From contig OW285194.1 of NCBI GenBank assembly GCA_935421135.1, forward strand, positions 11,493,376-11,557,375: a DNA stretch of 64,000 nt, read 5' to 3'. Of the stretch, positions 28,491 through 41,200 are shown piece after piece. The notes under the pieces are model-generated. The model saw nothing but the letters and a program-made list of their open reading frames with translations, searched no databases and had not been told where the DNA came from. A program made the translations under genes and the position numbers. The DNA is from Bugulina stolonifera (taxonomy: Eukaryota > Bryozoa > Gymnolaemata > Cheilostomatida > Bugulidae). Positions within the stretch are counted from its first letter, which is position 1. Each line of letters opens with the position of its first letter.

Positions 28491-31400
28491 TTTTACACAT
28501 TCAATTTCAGCAGGAGTTGTCAAGGTTTTTAAGTAATGGGCAACGGCCTTCAGGATGAGGGCTCTGAACGATACAATTTAAATTCCCACTCGATTAGAAT
28601 TATAAATATTCAGTGCAAAATTATCATGCTAACTACAGTTTGATTAAAATTTATGCTACAAACGAAACCGAGAAGTTGAAATTTATGTTAATCAACTACC
28701 GCAATTTATATTCTAAAGGACAGCTGAAGATTCCACATAACAGGTTAACTACACAAAAATGGTGTAAATCGCTGTAAATAGAATGTATAAGTACATGTTT
28801 TGTAGTCTACAGGAATCTAGCCAACATGCTGCTTATCTATAATAAGTAACAAACTCTACCTCATTATTTCTACTTGTGTGGTCTGTGTTTGCATTGTTTC
28901 AGTAATTTAATTAAAATAAATGTCAGGTGAGCATTCTGTACATCTTGTTGTATGGAATTGTTATACATGGCTCCATTGTACCCAATTCAGTGCAGTTACA
29001 ACATAGCAATATAATGGCTGCAATACATTATTTTGCCACACAGTAGGCCTAGCAGATGTCGATATATTTTTTCTTCAAGCATTTCATCCTGATTTTCTCT
29101 TGCCATGATAATATTTAAATTAGTGGTGAAGAAGCTCTTTCACCAATGACAATGCTGTAACATTCGGTGCATCTGGTGTGGAGTTGTGAAACAGTGGTTT
29201 TCCAAGTAAACACGCTTTACAATTTTTCAGCAAAATTTATGGCAATGGATAAATTGTGCGTTATTACCTATATTAATAACCAAGAACTATTTTCACCTTT
29301 GCTAATTTTTGACTAATATTAAAGGTTCTTTCAATCTTAATTATCAAATTAAACCAACAACCCCAGGGCCTGCTGGATATATTTATGTAAACTATTCCAC
29401 TCCTTCATATCTCTAATTGTGCCCGACATAATTTCCATGATGTTAAGCAGAGGGCATTAGCATAATTTTTTGGAAATTGGTATGCTGTGTGTGTAGGTAA
29501 CATGATACCATTGATGTCTAACAAATAAATCAAATTCTTGCTACTTCAATGGTATACTTCCTATTTACAAATCATTACACTGAAGTTGGATGGAGACAAT
29601 AATTGACATAGACAAATATTTATAGCCTGCCTACCATTTCAGTAACCAAATTTTCATATTTGCTCTCTCGCTTCTCATAAAACAAGCTGCTTGGATATTA
29701 ACAACCCTTAATTCATGAAATTGAAAGCTGCTTGTTCTAGCAAATTTCATAAAATCATTAAGCTAAGATTCACAATACCGGATGCCATAGTATATGTATA
29801 AAGTATAATTATACATATATTATTAATCTCTTGGAAGGCTGGCAGAAGGGGTCCGCGAATGCAAGACAAAGTTATTAAATCAAATTTTTCAGCCTATACA
29901 GTATGATATGCAATGCACATGTACTAGTATAATGCATGTACATGTAACATCCATCCTAGTGTCTTGCAGTGGTACGAATTTTTCAACAGAGAAATGTTCT
30001 ACCTAGTTAAATATGAGTCTAATGTGAGGTTCACACTGACCTCTACTGAAGTAGATGATCAATGTTACCTAATAATAACTGTCAATTGTATATATTGCTG
30101 TCTATTTACCTTAATGGTTATTCCTCAAATAGTTTTGTTATTAGTAAAAAATCAACTTTTCCCCTAGAAACAATTTAGGTGATGAATTTCTATCTGTTGG
30201 AAAATTCATAGGCTGAATTTGCAGTTAGAACATAAGCTTCAATTAGCGATAGATCTCTTGATTCAGTTATATAAAATAAAAGAGAATAATTTCATTTCAG
30301 CCATATTTTTGGAGTTTATTTTAGACATTGGAAAAACTGTCTCATTTACCTTTTGTAACTCTGGCTGCTGCCCTATATATGAACCAATTGTTGTAAATGA
30401 TAGGTTCACATCAACTTTGTGTAATATTTTCAGTTTTTGCGTTTTTGCTAAGTTTTTTTGTTGCCTGCCATAATTAATCATGTCAAATGAAAGTTTTATG
30501 ATGTCTGTAAACTGCACAAGACTGTTATATTATGTGGGAGTAGTTGTCTTCTCTCAGTGTTATGTACACAAGTATACACGCATGTGTAAGGTGTCTTTGA
30601 AACTACTTGGGTTGCTGACCTGAGTAATAATTAAAGTGGACAAGGTGACCGAAAGGCTTATGCTCGCAGTGCTAGGGGCCTGTAAACTATCCCATCATCA
30701 ACTCTTGCAGCAATTATAATAACATACACCTAAATTAACAATGTATATGTATGGTGTAAATACATTTTAGGTATAGATTTTACCAGTTCACTATTTTACC
30801 GGTTCATTATTTTACCAGTTAGTTGAATGACATTCATTCACTCACCCTGGGCATCATGACAATGATTTGTATGCTAACTGGTTTCACTACGACTCTACAC
30901 TGTAGTGAAGATACATAATAAAAAAGTCACTACAGCGTCACGTGCAGGTACACATTGATGTATCAGGAAGTAGGTAGTACGTTGTGTAACAATGCACACT
31001 GACCTGTATCTTACCTTCTGAAGTCAGCCATGTTGCATAAATATTGCCAGTGGTGACATAAAACAGTTTTGTCTAGTGTTTATAAAACATTGCATACATG
31101 AAAACCAACCAAACATCAGACCATCCACGAGTATAGCTTCATTTCCTAACTGTGCAGAGGGTTCCAGTCTCCCCGTTCCTGGTGTATCCTAAAACATGAA
31201 TATGTTGGCCATTCTTACTTCTAACAGGCTACTATGGACTATAAAGGCTAGGAGATGCCGCAGTGCAAACGTACCTAAGTTGCATAGAGTGTTCAAATTT
31301 GGGACTAACAATAGTTCAAATGGTTAGCCTTTATAAAGAAGGTCATGTAGTCAGTAAGTTGGAAATAGCTCTTTATTATGTAAGCTGTGAAAAGAAGCAT

Positions 31401-32954
31401 TCACCCTAAGGCCATGTATATCTTGATTTCAATAAATCTAAAGACAAAACATCTTGATGCAATGATCTGATGGGCTAAAAATAGATGTTGCTAAGTCACA
31501 AACTCGGCTGGGTTAATATGTCACGTATTATGTCACTGGCTGTCACCTGGAACCTCTTAAAATTTCACAAGGTGATATGAGCCAACTGGACACAAACTTA
31601 CAAACACTTTGGGTTAGCTGCCAAAAATGGATCAACATTCATAACCTGTGGTCCAAAGTCATAGGCTCAGGTCTTATTAATTGTTGTGAGGAAAGTGGAT
31701 AATGCACATGGGTAGATTTAGTCAAGCTTAAAGTTATGTGGCAGAAAAAATTGATCAAATAAAATAATTATTCTACGAGAAAAAATTATTTGTATGACTT
31801 TGGATATACCTCCCTGTAAGACATACATGTATTAGCCTATCCAGTGTAAAAATTACCTTGGCTCACAGTCCAAACTATTTCAGTCTGCCCTGCACTTGTT
31901 TACATTAACTTACAATGTGTTTAGTCTTAGAAATAAATTGGATGCCTGAATTTTTTCCAACAACTGCTGAGTCCCAGTTTATTGCCAGAGAATGTATTTC
32001 CTATGCCCAGTGCCAGCTGGGGATTTTAAAATGCCTTCTACAGTATATATACAATAAAATATACAATATTGTATATATAAGTGGTGACTGCCTCCATTCA
32101 GATAATTATGCATAATGCTTGTTTATAAAAATAAAACCAAGTCATTTATCTCTTGTATTCAACTTATTCCTGTGAGTATTTGTAAAGAGCATACAAGAAA
32201 AATATGTAATGTAGTCAGAGATTTTAACAACCACGGGAGCAGGGTGGGCATTTGCTTCCCCTAAAATTTGGTCATACAAAAAAGTTTTACTGCTAAAACA
32301 GAAATTTTCTCTCTATGTACTTTTACTAGGACTCAAGTGTCTTTGGTTTGCTTCAATTTTGTATAATATCACTCTTTTGGTATCAATAAAAGAGAGAGAG
32401 AACTACCATAGCAGCCTCATGGATTATCTAACTACAGTTTTTGGCCTCACAACCCAATAGAAAATAAGGGTTGCAGCTCTGGGCATAGCTATCTAGCTGT
32501 CTTGAATAATTACAATCTATGTCCTATACCTCATAATCTACTCTACTAGAGCCTATTTTATGCATGCATCTTGCAGTTGCACTAACCCTACAATTTAAAT
32601 GTTTTCACTTTCATACAGTATACCATCTACACTGTATATACTATCTATTACTCTATAACATTTACATTAGATAACCTATTTTTCAATATGTTTTTGGATT
32701 AGGTAAATAATTCATTATAAGTCTTAGGGATAATGAAATAAGAAGAATATATTGATATTAAAGCAAAAAAAAGTTTTCAGACTTGGTCTGGTATGCGAGT
32801 ATAATAGAATACCCACGCTATACTTTTTATTAACCCATTCGCAACCGTTTAATATATTAATATTCCACTATTGAAAACCACCCATTTTTGTGAAATTCAC
32901 CAAAATTCCAATAACGACCAAGTTAAAAGTATTTGATTTATCTGACTTTAGTTT

Positions 32955-32960
32955 TTTATT
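32955..32960 (-). terminator. Possible poly(A) signal of the microprotein gene
   Basis: AATAAA on the minus strand, 195 nt after the predicted TAA stop. Such hexamers are frequent in AT-rich DNA, so this is weak support only. Confidence 0.3.
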
Positions 32961-33154
32961 TCAGAAAGAGCAACATCTAATCTACATAATACAATCAAGA
33001 AATACAGAATAGAGTAAAAACTAGATAATCAATAGAGCAGTGAATATAGGGTGTTTCACCTACTGCATAATTCTCGAAATAATAAATATTGTGTAACAAT
33101 GAGTACAAAAACAAACTGAAGCACTGTCAATGATGGTAAATTATGCAAAACATA

Positions 33155-33675
33155 TTAGTAGGTCTTTTTAGGATGATAGTCTCTGCAATCTTCACTTCCC
33201 AACTCTGTATCAAATTCCTGTCAAGTATTACAAGTCACTATAACACCAATATACTAACTGAGTGAGCAGCAAACAGTGGAGCCCATAAGGCAAAAAGCTA
33301 GCATCCAGATAACAGAGAGAAAGGTTGAGAAAAATGAGTTAAAATTTTGTGATTCAACTGTCAAAAGTTTCAACCCTCAATTGAAAAACATGAAACCATC
33401 AATCAACCTTGAAAGGTGCAACTATTCATTCAATTCCAATTTGATTTTCAACAAGATATCGATATGAAATTCAAAATAATGAAAATTAGTACCTTGCATC
33501 ACCAATCACACATTATGGGATAGAAATATTGGCTAGGCAGTATTCTAGTCATGCACTAGGACACTATATTTATGTATGGTTAGCAGCTTACCTCATCAAA
33601 ATCAGCTAATTTACTCCCAGAGGCTAAGTTGTCAATCTCTAGCTCATCAGAATTTACTAACATGGAGGCTGCCAT
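33155..33675 (-). CDS. Predicted two-exon acidic microprotein, 48 aa
   Basis: Exon 1 (33675-33592, 84 nt) starts ATGGCAGCC in a good initiation context and ends at a GTAAGC donor. Exon 2 (33217-33155, 63 nt) follows a TTGACAG acceptor and ends in TAA. Both junctions are phase 0. The product is strongly acidic in the middle (for example ADFDEEFDTELGSED) with a basic-aromatic end, HPKKTY. There is no signal peptide or membrane segment. A poly(A) signal AATAAA lies about 200 nt downstream (32955-32960, minus strand). I do not recognise the family. It could be the start of a larger protein spliced differently, or a chance pairing of sites; exon 1 is better supported than exon 2. Confidence 0.42.
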
Positions 33676-35043
33676 GTTTGAAAATTGATACCTTGACACC
33701 TTGATTAGTAGCAGTTGATAGGCTAAGTGAGATGCATTGAGAGATCTCTGAGTAATTAACTGTGTTAGTGGAGTAGTTGTAAGGCAAGATCTAGTGAGTA
33801 ACATGTGATAACGTTGCCCAGCAACATGCTATTTAAAACAAAGACACATGGACAGTACTATCACGTCCTTGGTTGAATAGCACAGTGCTCATTAGGACAA
33901 TGTAGTCTTGTCATTGGTTGCAAATGGGTTAAGTAGACGTTTACATATTTACTGCGTGCATAACAAAAACTGCTTGCAGGAAATGGGAGAAGTATTGTAA
34001 AAAATGTTTTTCCTCATTACTTATTGTCTAGGAGCTCCCATGTCATAAGAGGCATCACAAGGTGGTTATCAACCATCAGTATTTGATACGAAAAATTAAC
34101 AGAGGTAATTTCGGGTAGATATACACACAATTTTATACTATATACATATAACTTAACAGCAAAAATTTTCGAACTTCTTTTGGAGGTCCTCTCGTAGCTA
34201 CACTGTGTTCCTAAGTATAGGTTTTGGGATTCCTACTCACTTGTTTACTCGGCAACGTACCTCTATATTACATTATTAATTATCGATTAAATACTATTTT
34301 TTTATATTTTTTGTATCGGAATTTCGGACACTGTAACTTGACACAGCAAATTCAGCTGCGAGACGTTTAGTGTAATAGACATATCGATTAATTAATTTTG
34401 CCGCCTGTTGATATTGTATGTTTTTTATGTCTCGCATGAAATATACAAGTAAGATTTGAATTTTCTGTTGGAAAATAAAAGTTGATGCTCCTACATGCTC
34501 CTATAACTGTATTATGAAAATTAATGGAATTTCGAGTCAGTTTTATTAGATTCACTGAAAGATTCTAATGCTGGACACATGGGAATGAGACAAAAGGATA
34601 TAAACTCTCTAGATCTGGTTAATAATGGATGAAAACATCTGTTGTAACATCAAATTTGCATAATGAGTTAAGATTATTAATATGATAATAATTTTACAGG
34701 AATTGTAAAGTCAACAGTGTAAACAAATAAAAAACAAATGTCTCCTCAGAAATATAGAAATGATTGTCTTTAGAATTGCAACAGCAATTGCAATTGACCC
34801 AACATTTGTTATTTTCCTGCTTAAACTAGTGCACACTCACGCTGCATTTGCATATTAAGCGATGCATTTGCTAAGCAATAAGAATGCAGTTTGCAGCTAA
34901 ACCCTCGTTTCCTCAAATTCCAACGAAGTGTCAAGCTGAGGTCTGGGTTGAACAAATCACAGTCGAGTCTCACTGCATTGACCTTCAAATGACTCTAAGC
35001 GCATCACCTGTCATGACACTAGCACAAATTCTTGCAGTATTGG

Positions 35044-35151
35044 AAGGCGGAGCTTAAGGGATTTAGTTTCCATGGCAGTGTGTAATGAGTGCAGCCTTTA
35101 AAGGCGGAGTTTGAGTGATTTAGTTTTGATGCCTATATAAAATGAGTGCAG
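35044..35151 (+). promoter_or_regulatory. Duplicated promoter unit of the P450 gene
   Basis: Two ungapped 51-bp copies, 35044-35094 and 35101-35151, both starting AAGGCGGAG and ending AATGAGTGCAG, differ at about 12 positions. Only the second carries a TATA box; the same place in the first copy reads CAGTGTGT. The unit lies directly upstream of the predicted first exon. Confidence 0.7.
35134..35141 (+). promoter_or_regulatory. TATA box of the P450 gene
   Basis: TATATAAA, 84 bp before the predicted ATG at 35218. A start site about 30 bp downstream, near 35165, would give a 5' leader of about 50 nt. Confidence 0.6.
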
Positions 35152-35217
35152 TGGTAGATTAACTTCATAAGCCTCTTTCCAGGAGTTGGAATTAGACGTG
35201 CATAGCCTTTTCACACC

Positions 35218-35238
35218 ATGATTGAACCTTACATAGAG
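35218..35238 (+). CDS. P450 micro-exon 1 (7 codons)
   Basis: ATG ATT GAA CCT TAC ATA GAG followed by a consensus GTAAGT donor; it joins in phase 0 to an exon starting AGA ATG after a TATTGCAG acceptor. The position about 50 nt after the likely transcription start supports it. If this exon were untranslated, the in-frame ATG at 35698 would give a protein 8 residues shorter. Confidence 0.6.
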
Positions 35239-38200
35239 GTAAGTACTCGAATACTCTTATTATTAGTCTGTGTTTATTAGTGTTACAAATTATTCTAGTA
35301 GAATGAGACATGTTTTTGATGCATTACTATTTCTACTAATAACTAATTCTGCAGCGCTTAGCGGCAAACAAGGCGAGTTGTGTACTCATAGATTTTTTTC
35401 TCGATTGTTAATATGTGTGTAAACCTAGTGTCACAATGTGGTGTGAAAGTCTCAATAAGAGCACATACAAGTGTAGAGTCGGTACAAAAGAAAACATCTA
35501 TATGTAAAATGTAGATCTCAACTTTGTAGGGTGGGTAGAGTTAGCCTAGGTACCTAAAGTACAGCTAGTAGTTGAGGCTAGCAGATATAAAGTGGGGACT
35601 AGTCTATAGTGGCTAATAAAGAGTTTGAAATAATGCAACTGGTACATTTGCACAAATTTATCTATCATGGCCGCCATTCCCCTGTATATTGCAGAGAATG
35701 AATGTCGTCATAGAATCGGTAGGAAGCTACGCATATACGCTGCTGTTGCCCATAGCTCTGTGGCTCTTCGCAATTTCCTTGTGGAACTACTATAATGACA
35801 ACTTGAGAGATAAAGACAATAGTTGTCCTCTCCCGCCTGGAACCTATGGAATCCCTTTCATAGGAGAAACTATACACATGGTCGCTCAGGTAGGTTTACT
35901 TTTGTAACTATGCAATATAAATCTTACGAATAGCCAGTACATTGTCAACTTTTAGAACCACAGGCTATTTGCTGAGAAATGAACAGAGTGAATACACCGT
36001 AGTTGCATATCGATATGAATTTGAGATAGCCAGATTTATTTCTTCAAATTTTAGTGCAAGAATATACCCTTGTTGTAAAAATTCATGGACAAAACAAAAT
36101 CAAAAAATATCTTGTTATATAAAAAGTATGCAATATCGAACCTAGTTGAATGTACATTGTGTGCACATGTATATCATCTGAAAGGATAGTAAAGCTACAA
36201 AAACAGTATCTCTCAGATTTATTTCAACAAATTTATCAACTACACTTTATCACTAAAACATCGTACTCTAACATTGTAACTTGAACCGTTTATATTATTA
36301 TATTATCTTCTAAGTATAATACTCCATAAATTATGGATCAACAATGACCAAAACTCAAACTCCAGCAAGTTGGTTCCGATTATCTGTCTACGGACTATTA
36401 AGTAACAAATTGTACTATACAATAGTAAGCCTAATAAAATTGCCTGTCTGTCTATAATTGTTATTCGTCTTATTAAAATGTTATGTTGCATTAATTCGTA
36501 AGTAAAAAAGTGCAGAGATGCTGCTTCATATCAATAGGGTAGATTATTGTTTCTTTTTATACCTAGGTTGATATGCAATCTCCAACACTGGTGCATGCAC
36601 ATTGTACATGCTATGTTGGCCTTCCAATACGCAGAGCAAAACTGAATTTATTAAAACATCTTATTGCTAGTAGTTTTATTGAATTCTTTAGTGGCAAACA
36701 AAACCTTTATTGCTTACCATCTATACGAGGAAGTTATAAATTATATTCATTTGCTACAGGGTTGGAGATTCTACGAAACGAGGAGGAACAAATATGGTCA
36801 TATATACAAAACTCACGTCATGGGTAAACCTACAATACGAGTCTGGGGGACCAAAAATATCCATAAGGTAAGTTCAGTAATTGTGGTTCTTCTAATAATT
36901 TTATTTAGGCCATCACATTCCTATAATTTTGTTGGACCCTAGTTAGCTTATTCTTCAGAAGTGTGTCTCTGTGAGGTCCAGTAGTAAAGAGATTTGGATA
37001 ACCTAGTTTTTATTTGTGATTTGAGTAAGAGCAGTCAACCAATAACAGATAGAAAAGACAAAATTAAGAACGAGTAAAGAACTATCGCAAATTTCTCTAC
37101 TCTTCAACTCTTTTAACTTTTCAGTCAGGCATAGACTATTTTCACTGTTGTGGAAGTGAGTTCTTGACTGTTCCCACATACCGTCATTGCAACATAATAT
37201 GTCACGACACAATGGTGACTTTCCTAGTCTTGACTGCAACCCAAACCCCAGCAGTGAGAGGCCTACAGGGAAGTCACAGCATACTAGACCAAATAAAACT
37301 CAGAGTGCAATAAAATTATTCTCTACTTACAAAGTCTAGAGGAAAGTGCTGTTACATAACAAAAATAGACATTATATAACACAATTAAAGTTTCAATGAA
37401 AATGCAATAAAATTTACATAAATTAGTTTTAATTTTGGTTCAATTTTGACAATTATAGGAAAACAATAGGCAGGCTACTGTCATCTTCCATGCATCATTC
37501 TGATGGCAGGATAAAGAGATTAAATAAATAATTCAGTCAGAAAATATCATTCTGACTTCTATTATATTAATAAATTATATTAATGGCTCTTTGAGGTGAA
37601 ATATTGTCCTCGGCTACTTCTGGTCGTCACATTAAGACATATATAAGGAAGTCTACATGCATTGTATATACATGCATATATCTGAGTCTTAGCCTATAAA
37701 CATAAATTTATATTTGGTATAACTCTTCCCATGAATGTACTGACTAACGCCTGCTCTCAGATTCTTTACAAGCTCCACAGATTTTTGCGGTATGGTTTTA
37801 CCAAATATTTGGTTCCACCCTTGATATTGGCATTACAACACTATTTCCTTCACATTATTTTGGTTAAATAAGTTGCATAATATTCACAGTGGGCTATTTT
37901 ATTCACAGTAGAACAAAAGAATAATATAGATTACCACGGTAGAGGGGAATTGGTAATGAATTGAGGCTAATTGTAACGTATGTGAATTTAGAATAATGGA
38001 GATGCTGAAAGTAATTCTTAACCGTCATATAGTGTACTAGCCTATCAGATGTTTGAAGGTATGCTGTTAATCTAAACAAATTCATGGAAGCGCTGGGTCA
38101 CAGAAAGTTCAACTGCCCAAGTCCTTACGCCCAGGAATAATCCATCCAGAATAATTTTAATTTCATGATTTATATCAAGGATCCAGGAATCAGATTGACT

Positions 38201-41200
38201 TATGAGCACAATTCACTTTCTGACAATCATATTATCATATAATTTCAACTTTTGTTAGATTACGTACAATTTATTTATAATTTTGGGTGGTTACTTTTAG
38301 TTCAATGCTCTAAACGGTAATGCTTGGCTTTGTTTGAAAATTCCAGATGTCTCGATTTATTCAAACTGTCAATCAGTCTAATATAATATGCAAATGAAAT
38401 GAGCGGATAAAAAGTTGAAGGTAACATAGACAAACGATAAATCATAGATGTATTGCGTAGATAAAGCAGTTACTGACACATTTAGGTAGATGATTGATAG
38501 GTACGATATAGTAAACGACTATAAACGCTGTGTACATTGACAAAATAATTGATGGGTTTGAATTTCAATGCAAGTGCGTGCAGACAGTTGTTACGTAACT
38601 TTTAATACATGAGAAGACGAATAGAATTGCTGACCGATAAGATTGTCAGATAGGTCAGACATAGTTTGTATAATAATATAAATAGAAATTTTATATAGAT
38701 TGATGCATCGATGAACTTCAATCATGGTTAGCGACAATTAGTTCATTTGCTAGTAGTAGCTTTACATCCCATACTCTAGTCTCCTATAGCCTGAAATCTT
38801 TGCGATAAGAGTGATTAGGCTGGGTGATTACTCAACAATAAAATAGAAGAACAGCTTCCCCTGTTTCAGTTTGAGGGAAGAACTAAGGCTAACTCAAGCC
38901 CCCCATCCCATCTTTGCATCTATTTTTGTGCTATTATGCAGTCTTAGAGCTATAATACAACTAGCAGACGCAATAGATAACATTTAAAGCTGTTCGTGAG
39001 TTTTTCAAAAAGAAGATATCAAGCTAGTGAATGACATCACGTTTTGAACAACATGTACAAAAAGGGCCACTTTCTTTTGAATAGTTTTCAATTAATAGTT
39101 TTTACTTTGAGCACACCTATTTTTGGGCTGCTTGATGACATCACAATGGAAATTCAAGTTGACCGACATCTATGTTTTACACACCCACATGTCCATAGTC
39201 AGCCGTACAGGATCACATTGGTTTCTTGTGGAACTAAAAAATTTCCATTTTCGATTCACTTAACGACATGTCTGTAGGCTAACTAACAGAGACTATCTGA
39301 ATCGGATGTATGAACGGTTCTTTGATACTTGCAGATATTTCAAAGTGAGGATCAGTATCTGAGCATGTGCTGGCCTGCGTCTGCTACTAAGATCATAGGA
39401 CAAGGATCTCTAGTCGCATCCTCTAGAGCTCATCACAACAACAGACGAGCATTGATGGCTAGAGCATTTACCAATCGAGCCGTTCAGAGTGAGTACGCTA
39501 TTGTCAGACTACAGGATATACATTTCTAACTGAAACCAATTGACTTTGACCAGCAATTCTCTAATTGTAGTTAGGAGTTATCCAATCTTAGATGATTACA
39601 GGGCCTATGCCTTATAATTAGATATATAATAATATTATGCACATGTACATTTGTGAAGATGACTGCTCACAGGTGGCAATTTGCAACTGTTTTTTTCCAA
39701 GAGGATGTTTTTAAGCTGATATGAGTAATTCTGTGCACTCAATGTATTGTTGACCAACTCTCTTGCAGACTATAGCATCAGGATGGAGGAAATAATTACT
39801 AAATGGGTGGCAGATCAATGTGATGATATCTCTGTCGTCAAGGCATTGCCTGAAGCTAGAAAATTGGCGTTTGAGGTAAAATCTAAATCTTTTCTATAAA
39901 CGTAATTGATGACTTAATAGAAAGCTTTGGTGCACATACGCTAACCCATCTTCTTTTCCCAATGCTACAAATCTACATTGTATGCTGAGTTATTGAATAG
40001 CCATTGTCTTGGACAATGCACTAAGTTATTGAAATGTAATTCTCTTGGACAACGGTCACAACTACATATAGCATGAGTTCCACCGTGAAGTACTACTAAT
40101 AAGACAACTGGATATTATGTAGAGTAAATATAGTAAGTGGTGTTTTGGTGAAGTGGATTATTAATCAAATACTGCACAATCACTCTTTTTCAATTGGTTA
40201 GTGACGCTTACGGAATGTGAACTGCATAGTCAGCTTCACCCGTCACAGCAGAGTGAACAAAACATAAGACACACTTTTGCACCTCTACGAACTAAAGGTT
40301 GTAAAAAGGTTTTAGTAGATACCTGCTTAAGAATCATTTCTGGTGCATGGGTGCCATCGCCTAAATAGAGGTTGAGGTTTAGTGTACGTGCTTCAACGGC
40401 ACACAAGTTTGAAGAATAGTGTCTTCCAATCTGATTGTCTAATGGCAGTTAAAAAGAATTTTGTCCTGAGATTTAAACTCTTCCAAACCTGCGATTTTTA
40501 GCTAATAAGCTGTTAACTGCAAGTAGCAAGTGATAGGTCACATGACTGAACACCACGCCCTATTCAAACAATTAGATTCATGTGATAGATGATTAGAAGA
40601 GTCAATGCAGATGCACGTGATATTTAAGTGGACTTAAATTTTATCCCTTAATCCCTTGCAGGTTTCAGCTGCCATACTTTTGGGTGTCGAGAGTTCAGCA
40701 AGCCAATTCAATACACTGATGTCTGGTATGGACACAATGGTCTCCAATTTCTTCACTTTGCCTCTAGACATTCCTGGTACAGGTTTTCATCAGGTAAGCA
40801 GAGCACTATACTGTTTAAAAATGAACGTTTCCCAATATTCTAGAACTGGTGCATTGTGTAACCCTCAGAACATGCCAAAGATACCACACTGACTACATTC
40901 ACTGTAGAAGAGATTATATCTTATGCAAAAACCACAGTATTGATTTGTAAAAATTCACCAGGTCACCGAGGTATTATTTGACCTCAACACTTACATGTAC
41001 CTTTACCAACTATTTAGTGTCCAGGTATTGATGTCAACAGCACCATACAACTTGTATGACCTATATCTACACATCCATCATGTTGATCCGAGTTATCCTC
41101 AACAGGAAATGGTATTTCTATAAGAAACCTATTTCCTTACAACATTTCTTCAGCACTGCATCTAATCTATATAAGTAGACATAATTTATTTAGTGCGTTC

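Larger units (their letters stand above)
16324..33154. other. Gene-poor interval, 16.8 kb
   Basis: No exon chain could be supported on either strand between the RhoGEF start and the microprotein gene. The interval holds a 10-bp minisatellite (18153-18492), a 28-bp repeat (18606-18683), a SINE-like element (23590-23765), a short direct repeat (26434-26480) and a palindromic dispersed repeat (28420-28490). One open frame at 27076-27279 looks mildly protein-like but has no recognisable family or start. Lineage-specific or short-exon genes could have been missed. Confidence 0.5.
33676..35217. other. Head-to-head intergenic region
   Basis: About 1.5 kb between the start codons of the minus-strand microprotein gene and the plus-strand P450 gene. 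It holds the P450 core promoter (35044-35151) and, near 34938-34988, hexamers resembling nuclear receptor half-sites. No coding sequence is supported. Confidence 0.6.
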
